Source: a virus. Taken from it: a DNA stretch of 48,143 bases. The DNA lies in IMG/VR virus record IMGVR_UViG_3300044971_001893, positions 1 to 48,143 of that record; one strand, written 5' to 3'. The translations under genes and the position numbers were made by a program. Below the pieces are notes generated by a model, which worked only from the letters and a program-made list of their open reading frames with translations, did not search any database and was not told the origin of the DNA. Shown here piece after piece: positions 40,523-47,136 of this stretch; within the stretch, counting starts at the first letter, position 1, and every line of letters begins with the position of its first letter.

Positions 40523-40681
40523 TTAAAAAAAGAAATCATATATTCTTTGTAGAAGAGTCTTGGGTGTTGATGATTCAAAAGATACAACTGGTTCTGGACT
40601 ATCTATTACATTAGTCTTCTTTGTACAAACCCTCTTACATTTCTTTGCACAAACTTTCTTAACTGCTTTTTTCTTTGCCAT
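40523..40681 (-). CDS. Lys/Cys-rich small protein
   Basis: 52 residues: MAKKKAVKKVCAKKCKRVCT, then a Ser/Pro spacer and IYDFFF. Very basic with three regularly spaced Cys; may bind nucleic acid or metal. It follows the TAGTCAGCGAG element at 40702. Confidence 0.5.
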   Translation of the reverse strand: MAKKKAVKKVCAKKCKRVCTKKTNVIDSPEPVVSFESSTPKTLLQRIYDFFF

Positions 40682-40701
40682 AACTTATTCCTTGTAAAAA
40701 A

Positions 40702-40715
40702 CTCGCTGACTATAA
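40702..40715 (-). promoter_or_regulatory. TAGTCAGCGAG element, copy 1
   Basis: Minus strand reads GTTATAGTCAGCGAGTTTTT about 25 bp upstream of the Lys/Cys-rich gene. Three relatives at 41644, 42361 and 43657 also lie upstream of genes. Likely a promoter or operator of a shared type. Confidence 0.5.
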
Positions 40716-40754
40716 CACTAAAAACCGAATCTGGGGGTTAAGGTGAGACAATTT

Positions 40755-41609
40755 TTATAGGCTCAACTTTTTTGCTTCCTCTAATAGTTCGTCTATTCTG
40801 CCCGGGATCTTATCCTTAAAGTGATCATAAGCAGATTTAACCATTTCATGATTTGGGTCTTTGGTAATTTCTAACCACCCAACAAAATAATTAAAAACTC
40901 TGTGCTCTGTTAAGAGTGGATACTTAACCCCGTCTGGTCTGCCAAATCTATGAACCCACTTAAGTTGTGGTATACATATAGCCTTGCCTCCGGCTCTCCT
41001 AAACTTCTCATGAATATATCCTTCTTCTCCACCGAACCCTCTAAAGTGTTCATTAAATCCAAGCCAGTTTTTGGTTTCACATGAGAATAATCCCAGGCCC
41101 ATCATTGGAATTTCAAAAGGTTGGCCACTATTATAGCCTTGTTGATTAGTATCCCAAGTTCCATACATATTATCTCTCCACACCGGAGAAAATTCTGTGG
41201 AGAAATTTTTCAGATCATCATACCATAAAGGTCCCTGGACTATATCCTTACAATCTGGATTATTGCTAAAATATTCTAATAATTTATCTATTCCGCCAGA
41301 CCTAATCATTACGTGACAATCAATAGAGATGGTATACTTGCCAGTTGCATTTCTAAAGATTTCATTTCTAACAGCGGTACTGGTTTTATTCTTATAAGGA
41401 ATATATTTTGCTGTATGACCAACCCACCCTCTAACAAGATCATGAACTGCTTTGCCATGAGCACCATCGGGATTATTATCTATAACTAAAAATTCCACCC
41501 GATCTGTTGAACAGATATGGTGGTACATTCTTAGTGCTTGAAGGCTAAAATAAACCCCATGAAAATCATCATAGGTTGCCATGCCGATTGTTAGAAGTTT
41601 GTTGCTCAT
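40755..41609 (-). CDS. GT2-family glycosyltransferase
   Basis: 284 residues from the ATG inside GGAATATG (the frame starts 8 codons earlier). Starts LLTIGMATYDDFHGV, has VEFLVIDNNPDG, TSTAVRNEIF and ISIDCHVMI (acidic metal motif as D-x-H), then GFGGEEGYIHEKFRRAGG as the late catalytic-region motif. Probably acts with the 2.2-9.2 kb glycan genes, though it is 31 kb away. Confidence 0.85.
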   Translation of the reverse strand: MSNKLLTIGMATYDDFHGVYFSLQALRMYHHICSTDRVEFLVIDNNPDGAHGKAVHDLVRGWVGHTAKYIPYKNKTSTAVRNEIFRNATGKYTISIDCHVMIRSGGIDKLLEYFSNNPDCKDIVQGPLWYDDLKNFSTEFSPVWRDNMYGTWDTNQQGYNSGQPFEIPMMGLGLFSCETKNWLGFNEHFRGFGGEEGYIHEKFRRAGGKAICIPQLKWVHRFGRPDGVKYPLLTEHRVFNYFVGWLEITKDPNHEMVKSAYDHFKDKIPGRIDELLEEAKKLSL

Positions 41610-41643
41610 ATTCCATAATAAACAACAAATCATTCATGGCAAG

Positions 41644-41680
41644 TTCGCTGACCACCAAAACCCGCTGACTACGACCACTA
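41644..41680 (-). promoter_or_regulatory. TAGTCAGCG element, copy 2 (double)
   Basis: Minus strand carries GTCGTAGTCAGCGGGTTTTG followed by GGTGGTCAGCGAAC, a partial tandem repeat, about 35 bp upstream of the GT2 gene. Confidence 0.5.
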
Positions 41681-41708
41681 AAACCAATCTTATTATATTA
41701 GCTGAAAC

Positions 41709-41735
41709 AAAAAACCCCCGAGTTTGTTCGGGGGA
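41709..41735 (-). terminator. Rho-independent terminator
   Basis: CCCCCGA-ACAAAC-TCGGGGG hairpin followed by TTTTTT on the minus strand, just after the stop of 41747-41989. Strong. Confidence 0.9.
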
Positions 41736-41746
41736 GTTCTTCTTTA

Positions 41747-41989
41747 TCACATATTTAAAAAGAATTCAGTATCTGGTTTTTTCCATCTATGAATCTTTGG
41801 TAGCTTTGTCATCTTAGTTATCCTGCCCCGATTATCTTTGTGTTGAGCAGAAATAAAGAAGTGGTTGTCATCGGAGTTATCTTTATAAGTCCAATTATAA
41901 TTTTTGATAATATCTTCGGGTTTTGTTTCACGATCATAGATTTCTCCTTCAACATGAAACGTTAATACCCTATTAAATAATCTAGGCAT
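41747..41989 (-). CDS. Hypothetical protein
   Basis: 80 residues, MPRLFNRVLTFHVEGEIYDR; beta-rich then basic (KMTKLPKIHRWKKPD). Not recognised. Last gene before the terminator at 41709; overlaps the upstream gene by 8 bp. Confidence 0.6.
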   Translation of the reverse strand: MPRLFNRVLTFHVEGEIYDRETKPEDIIKNYNWTYKDNSDDNHFFISAQHKDNRGRITKMTKLPKIHRWKKPDTEFFLNM

Positions 41990-42212
41990 TTGACACCTCC
42001 TCTACTATTTCTTCGATATAAATATCGGATAAGAGTTGTGGGTCGTGTCTAGCTATTTCATTTTCTAGTTCATCATTTGTTAGTTGCAATTTTTCAGCCA
42101 ACAAATAATCTTTTAGTCTTGCTTTAATATCTAGAAAATGCATGCCCCCTACAATATCATCAACATATCTTTCTATAACATAATTCCTATTAAAACTATC
42201 AATCTTATACAT
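41982..42212 (-). CDS. Small phage protein, relative of 43429-43620
   Basis: 76 residues: YVIERYVDDIVGGMHFLDIK, then LTNDELENEIARHDPQLLSD. The layout (helix, D-x-hydrophobic-x-x-L, acidic LENEI...PE/QLL end) matches the 43429-43620 product. Both follow a nearly identical upstream element. Function unknown. Confidence 0.65.
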   Translation of the reverse strand: MYKIDSFNRNYVIERYVDDIVGGMHFLDIKARLKDYLLAEKLQLTNDELENEIARHDPQLLSDIYIEEIVEEVSNA

Positions 42213-42360
42213 AACTCACCTCATGGTAAAAGTAATAAATACATTTGCCCATGATTCCATCGGCCCATCATTTTCACGAGTGGCCTTTGGCCCCGTTGAC
42301 TTTCCCATTTTACCACAGGTCAACAGTTTGTCCATCAACTTTTTAGAGTGTTCTTATAAA

Positions 42361-42399
42361 CTCGCTGACTATCGCCAAGACCGCAAATCCGTAGGATTA
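42361..42399 (-). promoter_or_regulatory. TAGTCAGCGAG element, copy 3
   Basis: Minus strand: CCTACGGATTTGCGGTC, then TTGGCGATAGTCAGCGAG and TTTATAAG. Nearly identical to copy 4 at 43657. It contains the palindrome AATCCTACGGATT. Located 150 bp upstream of the 41982-42212 start; the interval has no convincing gene. Confidence 0.6.
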
Positions 42400-42417
42400 G
42401 GAATAACATATTCTAAC

Positions 42418-42915
42418 CTATTTTAACTGTGGTCTATAGTAAATAATTTTACCAAAAACTAAGTCCCTAGGATTACAATAACCACGAATAACATATCTTT
42501 TTCCGGCCCAGTTTTGATGTAGCATGGTTATCTGTCCGCGATAAACACTCTCGACTATTGCATAATGATTTGCTCCTGTGCGTGCGTATATTCTGCCACG
42601 ACTAGCGAATGTAGCAGATTCAAAGGCGATAATGTCACCGGGCCTTAATTCATTAAGACTCACTACTCTGCCAAAAACTGTAGTTCTATAACTTCCTCGA
42701 GGCCCCGGAAATCTACCTCCAGCGTAGAACAAAGCGTCCCTAGGAAAAACCCAGCAATTACCATTATTAATACTTCTACCAATACTATTATTAGCAAAAG
42801 ATAGTACTCTATTATTTAGAGACCAAGAGTCCTGTGCATGGCACAGGCTTGGAGAAATAGACAAGCAACAAATAGTGAATACAATAACCTTAGACCATAT
42901 TTTTTGTACCTGCAT
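42418..42915 (-). CDS. Exported NlpC/P60- or CHAP-like cysteine peptidase
   Basis: 165 residues. Signal peptide ending CHA (about residue 27). Catalytic Cys54 in NGNCWVFPRD, then LRPGDIIAFES, then His117 in GANHYAIVES and a polar residue near LHQNW at 132-136. Such enzymes cut peptidoglycan peptides, so it may assist lysis or surface remodelling. RBS AGGAAGG. The family is inferred from motif order, not a database match. Confidence 0.65.
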   Translation of the reverse strand: MQVQKIWSKVIVFTICCLSISPSLCHAQDSWSLNNRVLSFANNSIGRSINNGNCWVFPRDALFYAGGRFPGPRGSYRTTVFGRVVSLNELRPGDIIAFESATFASRGRIYARTGANHYAIVESVYRGQITMLHQNWAGKRYVIRGYCNPRDLVFGKIIYYRPQLK

Positions 42916-42928
42916 TATTATGTCCTTC

Positions 42929-43117
42929 CTAGTCTTCCTTAATCAAGACAGACTCTAATGTTTTATTTAGATCATAAACATTCTCATTAGTAATTAAATC
43001 ATTAACGGTAACTTGACAATGTGTTGGCTCATGGTATACTTTATTAGATAATTCCACAGACCAACTACCATTAATCCAAACGTAAAAATACAAGATAGCT
43101 TCGATTGGTTTAATCAT
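42929..43117 (-). CDS. Hypothetical protein
   Basis: 62 residues from the ATG preceded by AGGGAG (the frame extends upstream through the repeat element). MIKPIEAILYFYVWINGSWS, rather beta-like. Not recognised. Confidence 0.5.
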   Translation of the reverse strand: MIKPIEAILYFYVWINGSWSVELSNKVYHEPTHCQVTVNDLITNENVYDLNKTLESVLIKED

Positions 43118-43126
43118 GCTTGCTCC

Positions 43127-43170
43127 CTTGACAAATTGAACCTGTGTTATAATATTATGCAGGTCCGGGG
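43127..43170. promoter_or_regulatory. 44-bp promoter-like repeated element, copy 2
   Basis: Same 44-bp unit as 2161-2204: CTTGACAAATTGAACCTG, TATAATATT, GCAGGTCCGGGG. Plus-strand TTGACA and TATAAT are 14 nt apart. It also contains an ACCTG/CAGGT inverted repeat around ATAATATTAT. No plus-strand gene follows, so it may make an antisense or small RNA, or act on the minus-strand gene at 42929. Confidence 0.55.
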
Positions 43171-43362
43171 ATGTTATATATCTCTTATACAAACACTAAC
43201 AAATCTCTACTTGACCCAGTACCCACCCAGACTATGATAGCTTGTTGGCTACCTTGCCATAGCCATATTGCCGTGAACCAGACCAACAATCATACTAACA
43301 AGAATAATAATAGTAATAAAATCACCTAATGGGTTGAGAGGATTGACCGGACAAGAGACACA

Positions 43363-43390
43363 AGTATACCACAGTTATCGGTTGCCGCAA
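43363..43390 (-). promoter_or_regulatory. Weak promoter with CCGATAAC box
   Basis: TTGCGG, 16 nt containing ACCGATAACTG, TATACT. The interval 43193-43350 downstream has a protein-like but start-less open frame, so the transcript may be non-coding or belong to a decayed gene. Confidence 0.55.
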
Positions 43391-43428
43391 GTCCTTGACT
43401 ATAAAGGATTTACATCAACCCTGCACAA

Positions 43429-43620
43429 TCAATCTTCCAGAATCTCAGGGTAATATTCTTTAATCTCATTTTCCAAAGGCTCATTATCCATAAGACTCTT
43501 ACTCTCCACCAACTGTTCATAAGCAAAACTATATAGAGTATCAAAGTCCATATGATCCAAGATGTTAGAAGCATAGACCCGAATAATATCTTCTCTATTT
43601 TTATCCGTAACAGTCACCAT
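43429..43620 (-). CDS. Small phage protein, relative of 41982-42212
   Basis: 63 residues: REDIIRVYASNILDHMDFDT, then LENEIKEYYPEILED. Shares layout with the 41982-42212 product; RBS AGGAG. Common in phages with unknown function. Confidence 0.65.
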   Translation of the reverse strand: MVTVTDKNREDIIRVYASNILDHMDFDTLYSFAYEQLVESKSLMDNEPLENEIKEYYPEILED

Positions 43621-43656
43621 TTCTTTTCTCCTGCTAAATTAATTGACCCCTAGAAA

Positions 43657-43696
43657 TTCGCTGACTATCGCCACGACCGCCAAATCCGTAGGATTA
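43657..43696 (-). promoter_or_regulatory. TAGTCAGCGAA element, copy 4
   Basis: Minus strand: AATCCTACGGATT, then GGCGGTCGTGGCGATAGTCA and GCGAATT, 37 bp upstream of the 43429-43620 start. An extended -10 (TGGTATAAT) sits further upstream at 43735-43743. The gene-free stretch 43621-44030 otherwise holds GC-rich repeat A and the DUF932 terminator. Confidence 0.6.
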
Positions 43697-43900
43697 CATT
43701 GGACAATCAAGGGGTGGACTTAAATAGACTTAGAATTATACCAGTAGACATAACTCTAAATCTTTCTTATCCTAAACCCTTACCATTACTAGCCTTACAC
43801 CCCATTGTATCGTCACTTAGGGCAGTTGTCCATGACGTAAGTTGAGATTCTTTGAAAAAATTTGCCGTAACCCCTTACCAGCATTAAACTTACGACTAAT

Positions 43901-43946
43901 TTTCGGGGCCCGGCTTGCCCTAAGTCCTTACGTATTAAAGAGTTAC
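43901..43946. repeat. GC-rich intergenic repeat, copy A (diverged)
   Basis: GGGGCCCGGCTTGCCCTAAG then TCCTTACG and GAGTTACG. Shares GCCCTAAGTNCTTACG and GAGTTACG with copies B and C but in a different order. Confidence 0.6.
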
Positions 43947-43965
43947 GTCTAGTGGTCAATGAATT

Positions 43966-44002
43966 AAAAGAAAAGGCCGCAGCCGGTTTCCCAGCCACGG
44001 CC
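43966..44002 (-). terminator. Rho-independent terminator of the DUF932 gene
   Basis: Imperfect GC-rich hairpin (GGCCGTGGCTGG, loop GAAA, CCGGCTGCGGCC) followed by TTTTCTTTT on the minus strand. Confidence 0.88.
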
Positions 44003-44030
44003 CTTCCCCTTTTCATCGTGACACGAAAAG

Positions 44031-44981
44031 TTAGATAGCGTTCGCAAACTCCAGAGCAGTCGTTAACGCCTTGCTGTTATCGTTCGCGTTCTGACCGAAC
44101 CAGAGCGAATCGAGCCGGTTATCGGTCGTGCGACCCTTGTTATAGTTAAGGTATTCATTGTAGCCGTTATAAGCAGCCCACCAAGTACCCCTAACACCCG
44201 TTGCTGATTGCTTCGGCCCTTCGACCAGAGCAAGAATCTCGTCCATGATATTTCTGGTGCGAGTCTTAACATCTTCGTCGGGCGTACCTTCGATGCCCAG
44301 CATCGACTTAACATATCGACGAATATCACCCTGATTAAAGTTCTTGCTAGCGAGGAACCGAAACTGTTCCGCAGTAGCCTCGAACTGGACATTGATATTA
44401 TCCATAATATCTCGAACCTGTTCCAGATTCTTCTGGCTGGAGCGAGTGTGTCGAATCCGAATCAACTGCGAACCGCTACCCTTGCTATGGGCCATTGCCA
44501 TCGTGTTAGCACACACAACACGAATCGGGGTGTAGCCGACGCGAATTGCAGTTGTACCATCATGGCTGTTAGACAGAAGGATAAACTTGGAAACCTCATC
44601 ACCCTTCACGATCTCGCTATTGTCGCGGTTGAGTTGAGCGAGAACCCACACCTTTTGACCGCTATGGAGCGATCCGGCAGTATGAAGTTGGCACTCGTTA
44701 GCATCAAGAAACGGCTGAAACCAATCGAAAGCATCGCTGTTTTGCAGCGGAGTATATCGCGGGCCAACAACACCCAAGATAGAGTTGTCGGTTTTGCGAT
44801 AGGTTGCACGAGCCGGAACCGGAGTACCTTCGCTCGTAAACAAATCCTTAAGACCAACCTCCCAGTCCAGACCAGCGGCGGTAATTGCCTCGCTAATCGT
44901 GGGAGCCTCATCCAACTGATTGCCAAGACCATGCCACGGAGTAGCACCAACAAACATCATCTGTTCAACTGCATGAGCCAT
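44031..44981 (-). CDS. DUF932 (phage/plasmid-like) protein
   Basis: 316 residues from MAHAVEQMMFVGATPWHGLG, the standard start of this family. Further family features: GWFQ/ DAFDWFQPFL, AGSLHSGQKVWVLAQL, ILLSNSHDGTTAIRVGYTPI RVVCANT, and a helical C-terminus with TGVRGTWWAAYNGYNEYLN. Found on plasmids and phages; function unknown. The gene looks clearly more GC-rich than the surroundings and is a stand-alone unit with own promoter and terminator. Confidence 0.9.
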   Translation of the reverse strand: MAHAVEQMMFVGATPWHGLGNQLDEAPTISEAITAAGLDWEVGLKDLFTSEGTPVPARATYRKTDNSILGVVGPRYTPLQNSDAFDWFQPFLDANECQLHTAGSLHSGQKVWVLAQLNRDNSEIVKGDEVSKFILLSNSHDGTTAIRVGYTPIRVVCANTMAMAHSKGSGSQLIRIRHTRSSQKNLEQVRDIMDNINVQFEATAEQFRFLASKNFNQGDIRRYVKSMLGIEGTPDEDVKTRTRNIMDEILALVEGPKQSATGVRGTWWAAYNGYNEYLNYNKGRTTDNRLDSLWFGQNANDNSKALTTALEFANAI

Positions 44982-45024
44982 CTCATTAACCTTTCGTGTT
45001 ATCGTACTTCGTTCAACTCCACCT

Positions 45025-45052
45025 ATTCTACAGTATGTTATCGGCTTGTCAA
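45025..45052 (-). promoter_or_regulatory. Sigma70-like promoter with GCCGATAAC box (DUF932)
   Basis: TTGACA, 16 nt beginning AGCCGATAACA, TAGAAT, 44 bp upstream of the DUF932 ATG. A CTTGCG/CGCAAG hairpin lies just upstream at 45061-45087. Confidence 0.88.
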
Positions 45053-45096
45053 TAGGAAATCTTGCGAAAAAATTTTCTCGTCGCAAGGTGTTGATA

Positions 45097-45144
45097 CGTA
45101 AGGAGTTACGTCACGCGGGGCCGCCCCGCCTCGCCCTAAGTTCT
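45097..45144. repeat. GC-rich intergenic repeat, copy B
   Basis: TAAGGAGTTACG, then GCGGGGCCGCCCCGC (perfect hairpin) and CGCCCTAAGTTCTT. The core has the same length (31 nt between GTTACG and CTAAGT end) as copy C. It overlaps the last codons of the phosphoribosyltransferase gene. Confidence 0.7.
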
Positions 45145-45642
45145 TGGCGGGCCTGGATTTAAGAACAGTGTGCCAAAGTCACGTTCAAAAAGTTTAGCGT
45201 TCTCGGTGTTGTACGCACACTCATCTGGCATATAACAATAAACGCCAACACACCTAGATTTAGGGCATTCTTCGTAGATAGTATTCTTAATAAATTTTAT
45301 AGTAGAACCAGAGCAAACCAGATCATCAACAATAACGTACCTAAAAGGAATCACGCCCTCTATAGCAAAACCACTATATGATTTTGTTTCTGGCTTTCTA
45401 ATTACAACAATATGCTTATCTAGCAATTCTGCTATTTGCGGAACAACCATTAGTCCGCTAGTTCCGCAGCAAACGATACTATCAAACTGATTGCTAATTC
45501 TACGCAGATCGCAAATTGCCTTAATGATAGCCTTATTACGAATCTTATGATTCAATACCATACAGGTGTGGCTAGCACCTTGGATAACCTTACCGTCTGC
45601 CATTACCCTGAAATCGTCTACGTTCTGATTCAGCGTATTCAT
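45136..45642 (-). CDS. Phosphoribosyltransferase-family protein
   Basis: 168 residues. PRPP-binding loop VIVDDLVCSGSTI at 103-115 and an upstream CCGTSG at 58-63. Type I PRTase fold; it could salvage purine/pyrimidine bases. Substrate-specificity residues are not recognisable. Its end carries repeat B; the tRNA-like element 45646-45732 precedes it by 3 bp. Confidence 0.82.
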   Translation of the reverse strand: MNTLNQNVDDFRVMADGKVIQGASHTCMVLNHKIRNKAIIKAICDLRRISNQFDSIVCCGTSGLMVVPQIAELLDKHIVVIRKPETKSYSGFAIEGVIPFRYVIVDDLVCSGSTIKFIKNTIYEECPKSRCVGVYCYMPDECAYNTENAKLFERDFGTLFLNPGPPRT

Positions 45643-45645
45643 AAG

Positions 45646-45732
45646 AGTGGATGGTACGATTCGAACGTACTACTTGAGATAAGAAAGAAAGGATTTATAG
45701 AAAAGAGTCTCGTCCCACCGAGAGGCATCCAC
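45646..45732 (-). tRNA. tRNA-like element with disrupted anticodon arm
   Basis: Acceptor GTGGATG/CATCCAC is perfect, D arm TCTC-GGTGGGAC-GAGA is good and T arm GTACG-TTCGAAT-CGTAC is perfect. The 37 nt between the D and T arms form a pyrimidine-rich tract with no anticodon stem. About 87 nt in total. A pseudo-tRNA, a class II tRNA that decayed, or an interrupted tRNA. Confidence 0.6.
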
Positions 45733-45736
45733 ATTA

Positions 45737-45925
45737 TTACTCGTCAACAATTTCATCTTCTACATTATTGTAGGAGTTAACCCATTCGTCAACGTCGTTC
45801 TCGTCGTTAACTTCATACAGTTCATCGTCGGTGTAATCTTCTTCCTCCAGAAGATCATCAAACCCACCGCTCATCATATTTTCGTAATCAAACGGATAAT
45901 CTGTTTCTTCGTCATAATAACGCAT
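45737..45925 (-). CDS. Acidic small protein
   Basis: 62 residues, over 40% Asp/Glu with many Tyr (starts MRYYDEETDYPFDYENMMSG). RBS AGGAG and promoter 45950-45978 directly upstream. Could be a DNA mimic, but acidity alone is not proof. Confidence 0.65.
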   Translation of the reverse strand: MRYYDEETDYPFDYENMMSGGFDDLLEEEDYTDDELYEVNDENDVDEWVNSYNNVEDEIVDE

Positions 45926-45949
45926 AGGCTTACTCCTTTCTAGATTCTT

Positions 45950-45978
45950 ATCTTACACCAAAGCGGTCAAACTGTCAA
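45950..45978 (-). promoter_or_regulatory. Sigma70-like promoter
   Basis: TTGACA, 17 nt, TAAGAT, overlapping the last codon of the nuclease gene. No CGAT box. Drives the acidic protein. Confidence 0.7.
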
Positions 45979-46388
45979 GACCCAAGAATTTTTTCAATCT
46001 CGTAATCAGAAGCAAGATTAATTTTATCTTTTTGATTATTTTTTGGAAATTCTTTTCTTAGGTTAAACAAGGTATTGTTTTCTGTCAGTATATCTGAGGA
46101 TACTAGGTACACCTTACCATCCTCTAGATCGTATGCGGCAAAGTAGTCAAACATTGAAGCATCATAATAAAACTGATAGTTTGGGCCACTCTTTTTTAGA
46201 GGTATTTTAATACAACCATCCACCGGTGTTATTGCCTTAGATTGTATTTTTATTAGGTTGCCATCTTTTTCGGCAATAATATCTATTTTAGAAATGTCTC
46301 CTTCTTCTGTGAATACGGAGTACCCCAGTTTAGTTAATGCTAAACCAACACCGAACTGCCCTATATTACCTTTTCTTTTACTGTGCAT
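45975..46388 (-). CDS. PD-(D/E)XK nuclease-like protein
   Basis: 137 residues. GNIGQFGVGLALTKLGYSVF, then KIDIIAEKDGNLIKIQSKA: Asp36 and Q-x-K (49-51) form the nuclease core in the manner of group I-intron/Holliday-type PD-(D/E)XK proteins. The usual Glu in the first helix is Gln11. Activity therefore uncertain; may be a structure-specific or homing-type nuclease. RBS AGGAG. Confidence 0.65.
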   Translation of the reverse strand: MHSKRKGNIGQFGVGLALTKLGYSVFTEEGDISKIDIIAEKDGNLIKIQSKAITPVDGCIKIPLKKSGPNYQFYYDASMFDYFAAYDLEDGKVYLVSSDILTENNTLFNLRKEFPKNNQKDKINLASDYEIEKILGS

Positions 46389-46446
46389 TATTATCTCCTA
46401 GAGTAGTTTACTAGTAATCTGCTACTCTAGTTATACACCATACTAG

Positions 46447-46519
46447 TGGAGGCGGTGGGACTCGAACCCACGGTTTTCGGTTTAAAAGACCGCTACTTTA
46501 GCCACTAAGTTACGCCTCC
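46447..46519 (-). tRNA. tRNA-Lys (TTT)
   Basis: 73 nt. Acceptor GGAGGCG/CGCCTCC, D arm ACTT-AAGT, anticodon loop CTTTTAA (anticodon TTT), T arm GTGGG-TTCGAGT-CCCAC, A73. One weak pair at the base of the anticodon stem. Confidence 0.92.
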
Positions 46520-46546
46520 AAATCGGCCAACCACTGAACCATCTTT

Positions 46547-46735
46547 TTAGGCTATATTTTCATACTTAAAAGAACACACATCACACCCAGTTTCCCGATT
46601 TAACATATCAAAAGCATCGTTCAGATCAAAATCTTGGGGCAGTTGTAGACGCAATTCATTCTCAAGTTGTCGAGTTGTCTCAACGCCATTCTCAAAACAA
46701 TCAATAACCATATCGTAGAAGCGAACAGTTTTCAT
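46547..46735 (-). CDS. Hypothetical protein
   Basis: 62 residues from the ATG with AAAGGAAA upstream. MKTVRFYDMVIDCFENGVET, then LQLPQDFDLNDAFDMLN and a late CDVC. Not recognised. Own promoter 46758-46786; lies between tRNA-Lys and the tRNA array. Confidence 0.6.
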   Translation of the reverse strand: MKTVRFYDMVIDCFENGVETTRQLENELRLQLPQDFDLNDAFDMLNRETGCDVCSFKYENIA

Positions 46736-46757
46736 ATTGGTTTCCTTTCTTTCCAAT

Positions 46758-46786
46758 AGTCTACACTACTGTTATCGGCCTGTCAA
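46758..46786 (-). promoter_or_regulatory. Sigma70-like promoter with GCCGATAAC box
   Basis: TTGACA, 17 nt beginning GGCCGATAACA, TAGACT, 23 bp upstream of the 46547-46735 start. Confidence 0.82.
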
Positions 46787-46801
46787 GAGCAAAACTTTAA
46801 G

Positions 46802-46872
46802 CAAAGGCGGAAGGAATCGAACCTTCATCTACGGTTTTGGAGACCGTCATTCTACCGTTGAACTACGCCAAT
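46802..46872 (-). tRNA. tRNA-Trp (CCA)
   Basis: 71 nt. Anticodon arm ACGGT-CTCCAAA-ACCGT (CCA), T arm GAAGG-TTCGATT-CCTTC, G73 as in bacterial tRNA-Trp. The acceptor pairs ATTGGCG with CGCCTTT, leaving T:T mismatches at 2-71 and 3-70. Confidence 0.85.
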
Positions 46873-46898
46873 GTCCGCAACTCTGCGTCAGCCTCCGA

Positions 46899-46985
46899 CG
46901 GAATCTGAGGGATTCGAACCCACGGAGGATTTTAACCCTCGGCGGTTTAGTAAACCGCTGCCTTAAACCGCTCGGCCAAGATTCC
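46899..46985 (-). tRNA. tRNA-Ser (ACT)
   Basis: 87 nt, class II. Acceptor GGAATCT/AGATTCC, anticodon arm GCGGT-TTACTAA-ACCGC (anticodon ACT), variable arm GAGG...CCTC, T arm with one mismatch, G73. The wobble base A34 is unusual for Ser AGY decoding. Confidence 0.88.
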
Positions 46986-46988
46986 AAA

Positions 46989-47060
46989 CTGCCTGAGTAG
47001 GACTCGAACCTACAACCCAGCGGTTAACAGCCGCTTGATCTACCATTGATCTATCAGGCA
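46989..47060 (-). tRNA. tRNA-Asn (GTT)
   Basis: 72 nt. Acceptor TGCCTGA/TCAGGCA, anticodon arm AGCGG-CTGTTAA-CCGCT (GTT), T arm GTAGG-TTCGAGT-CCTAC, G73. Only 3 bp from tRNA-Ser. Confidence 0.93.
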
Positions 47061-47064
47061 AAAA

Positions 47065-47135
47065 TTCCGGGGCTAGGATTCGAACCCAGACAAAAGGAAC
47101 CAAAATCCCTTGTGCTACCGTTACACCACCCCGGA
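47065..47135 (-). tRNA. tRNA-Gln (TTG)
   Basis: 71 nt. Acceptor TCCGGGG/CCCCGGA, anticodon loop TTTTGGT (TTG) on an AGGGA/TCCTT stem with one G-T pair, T arm with TTCGAAT loop, A73. Confidence 0.9.
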
Positions 47136-47136
47136 G

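Noticed and set aside
42223-42426. 67-residue plus-strand frame
   Set aside because: Overlaps the regulatory element at 42361 and has no protein-like pattern or RBS.
43813-44016. 67-residue minus-strand frame
   Set aside because: It is made of the DUF932 terminator and GC-rich repeat A, with no RBS and unnatural composition.
44208-45101. 297-residue plus-strand open frame
   Set aside because: Antisense to the DUF932 gene, produced by its GC-rich codon pattern.
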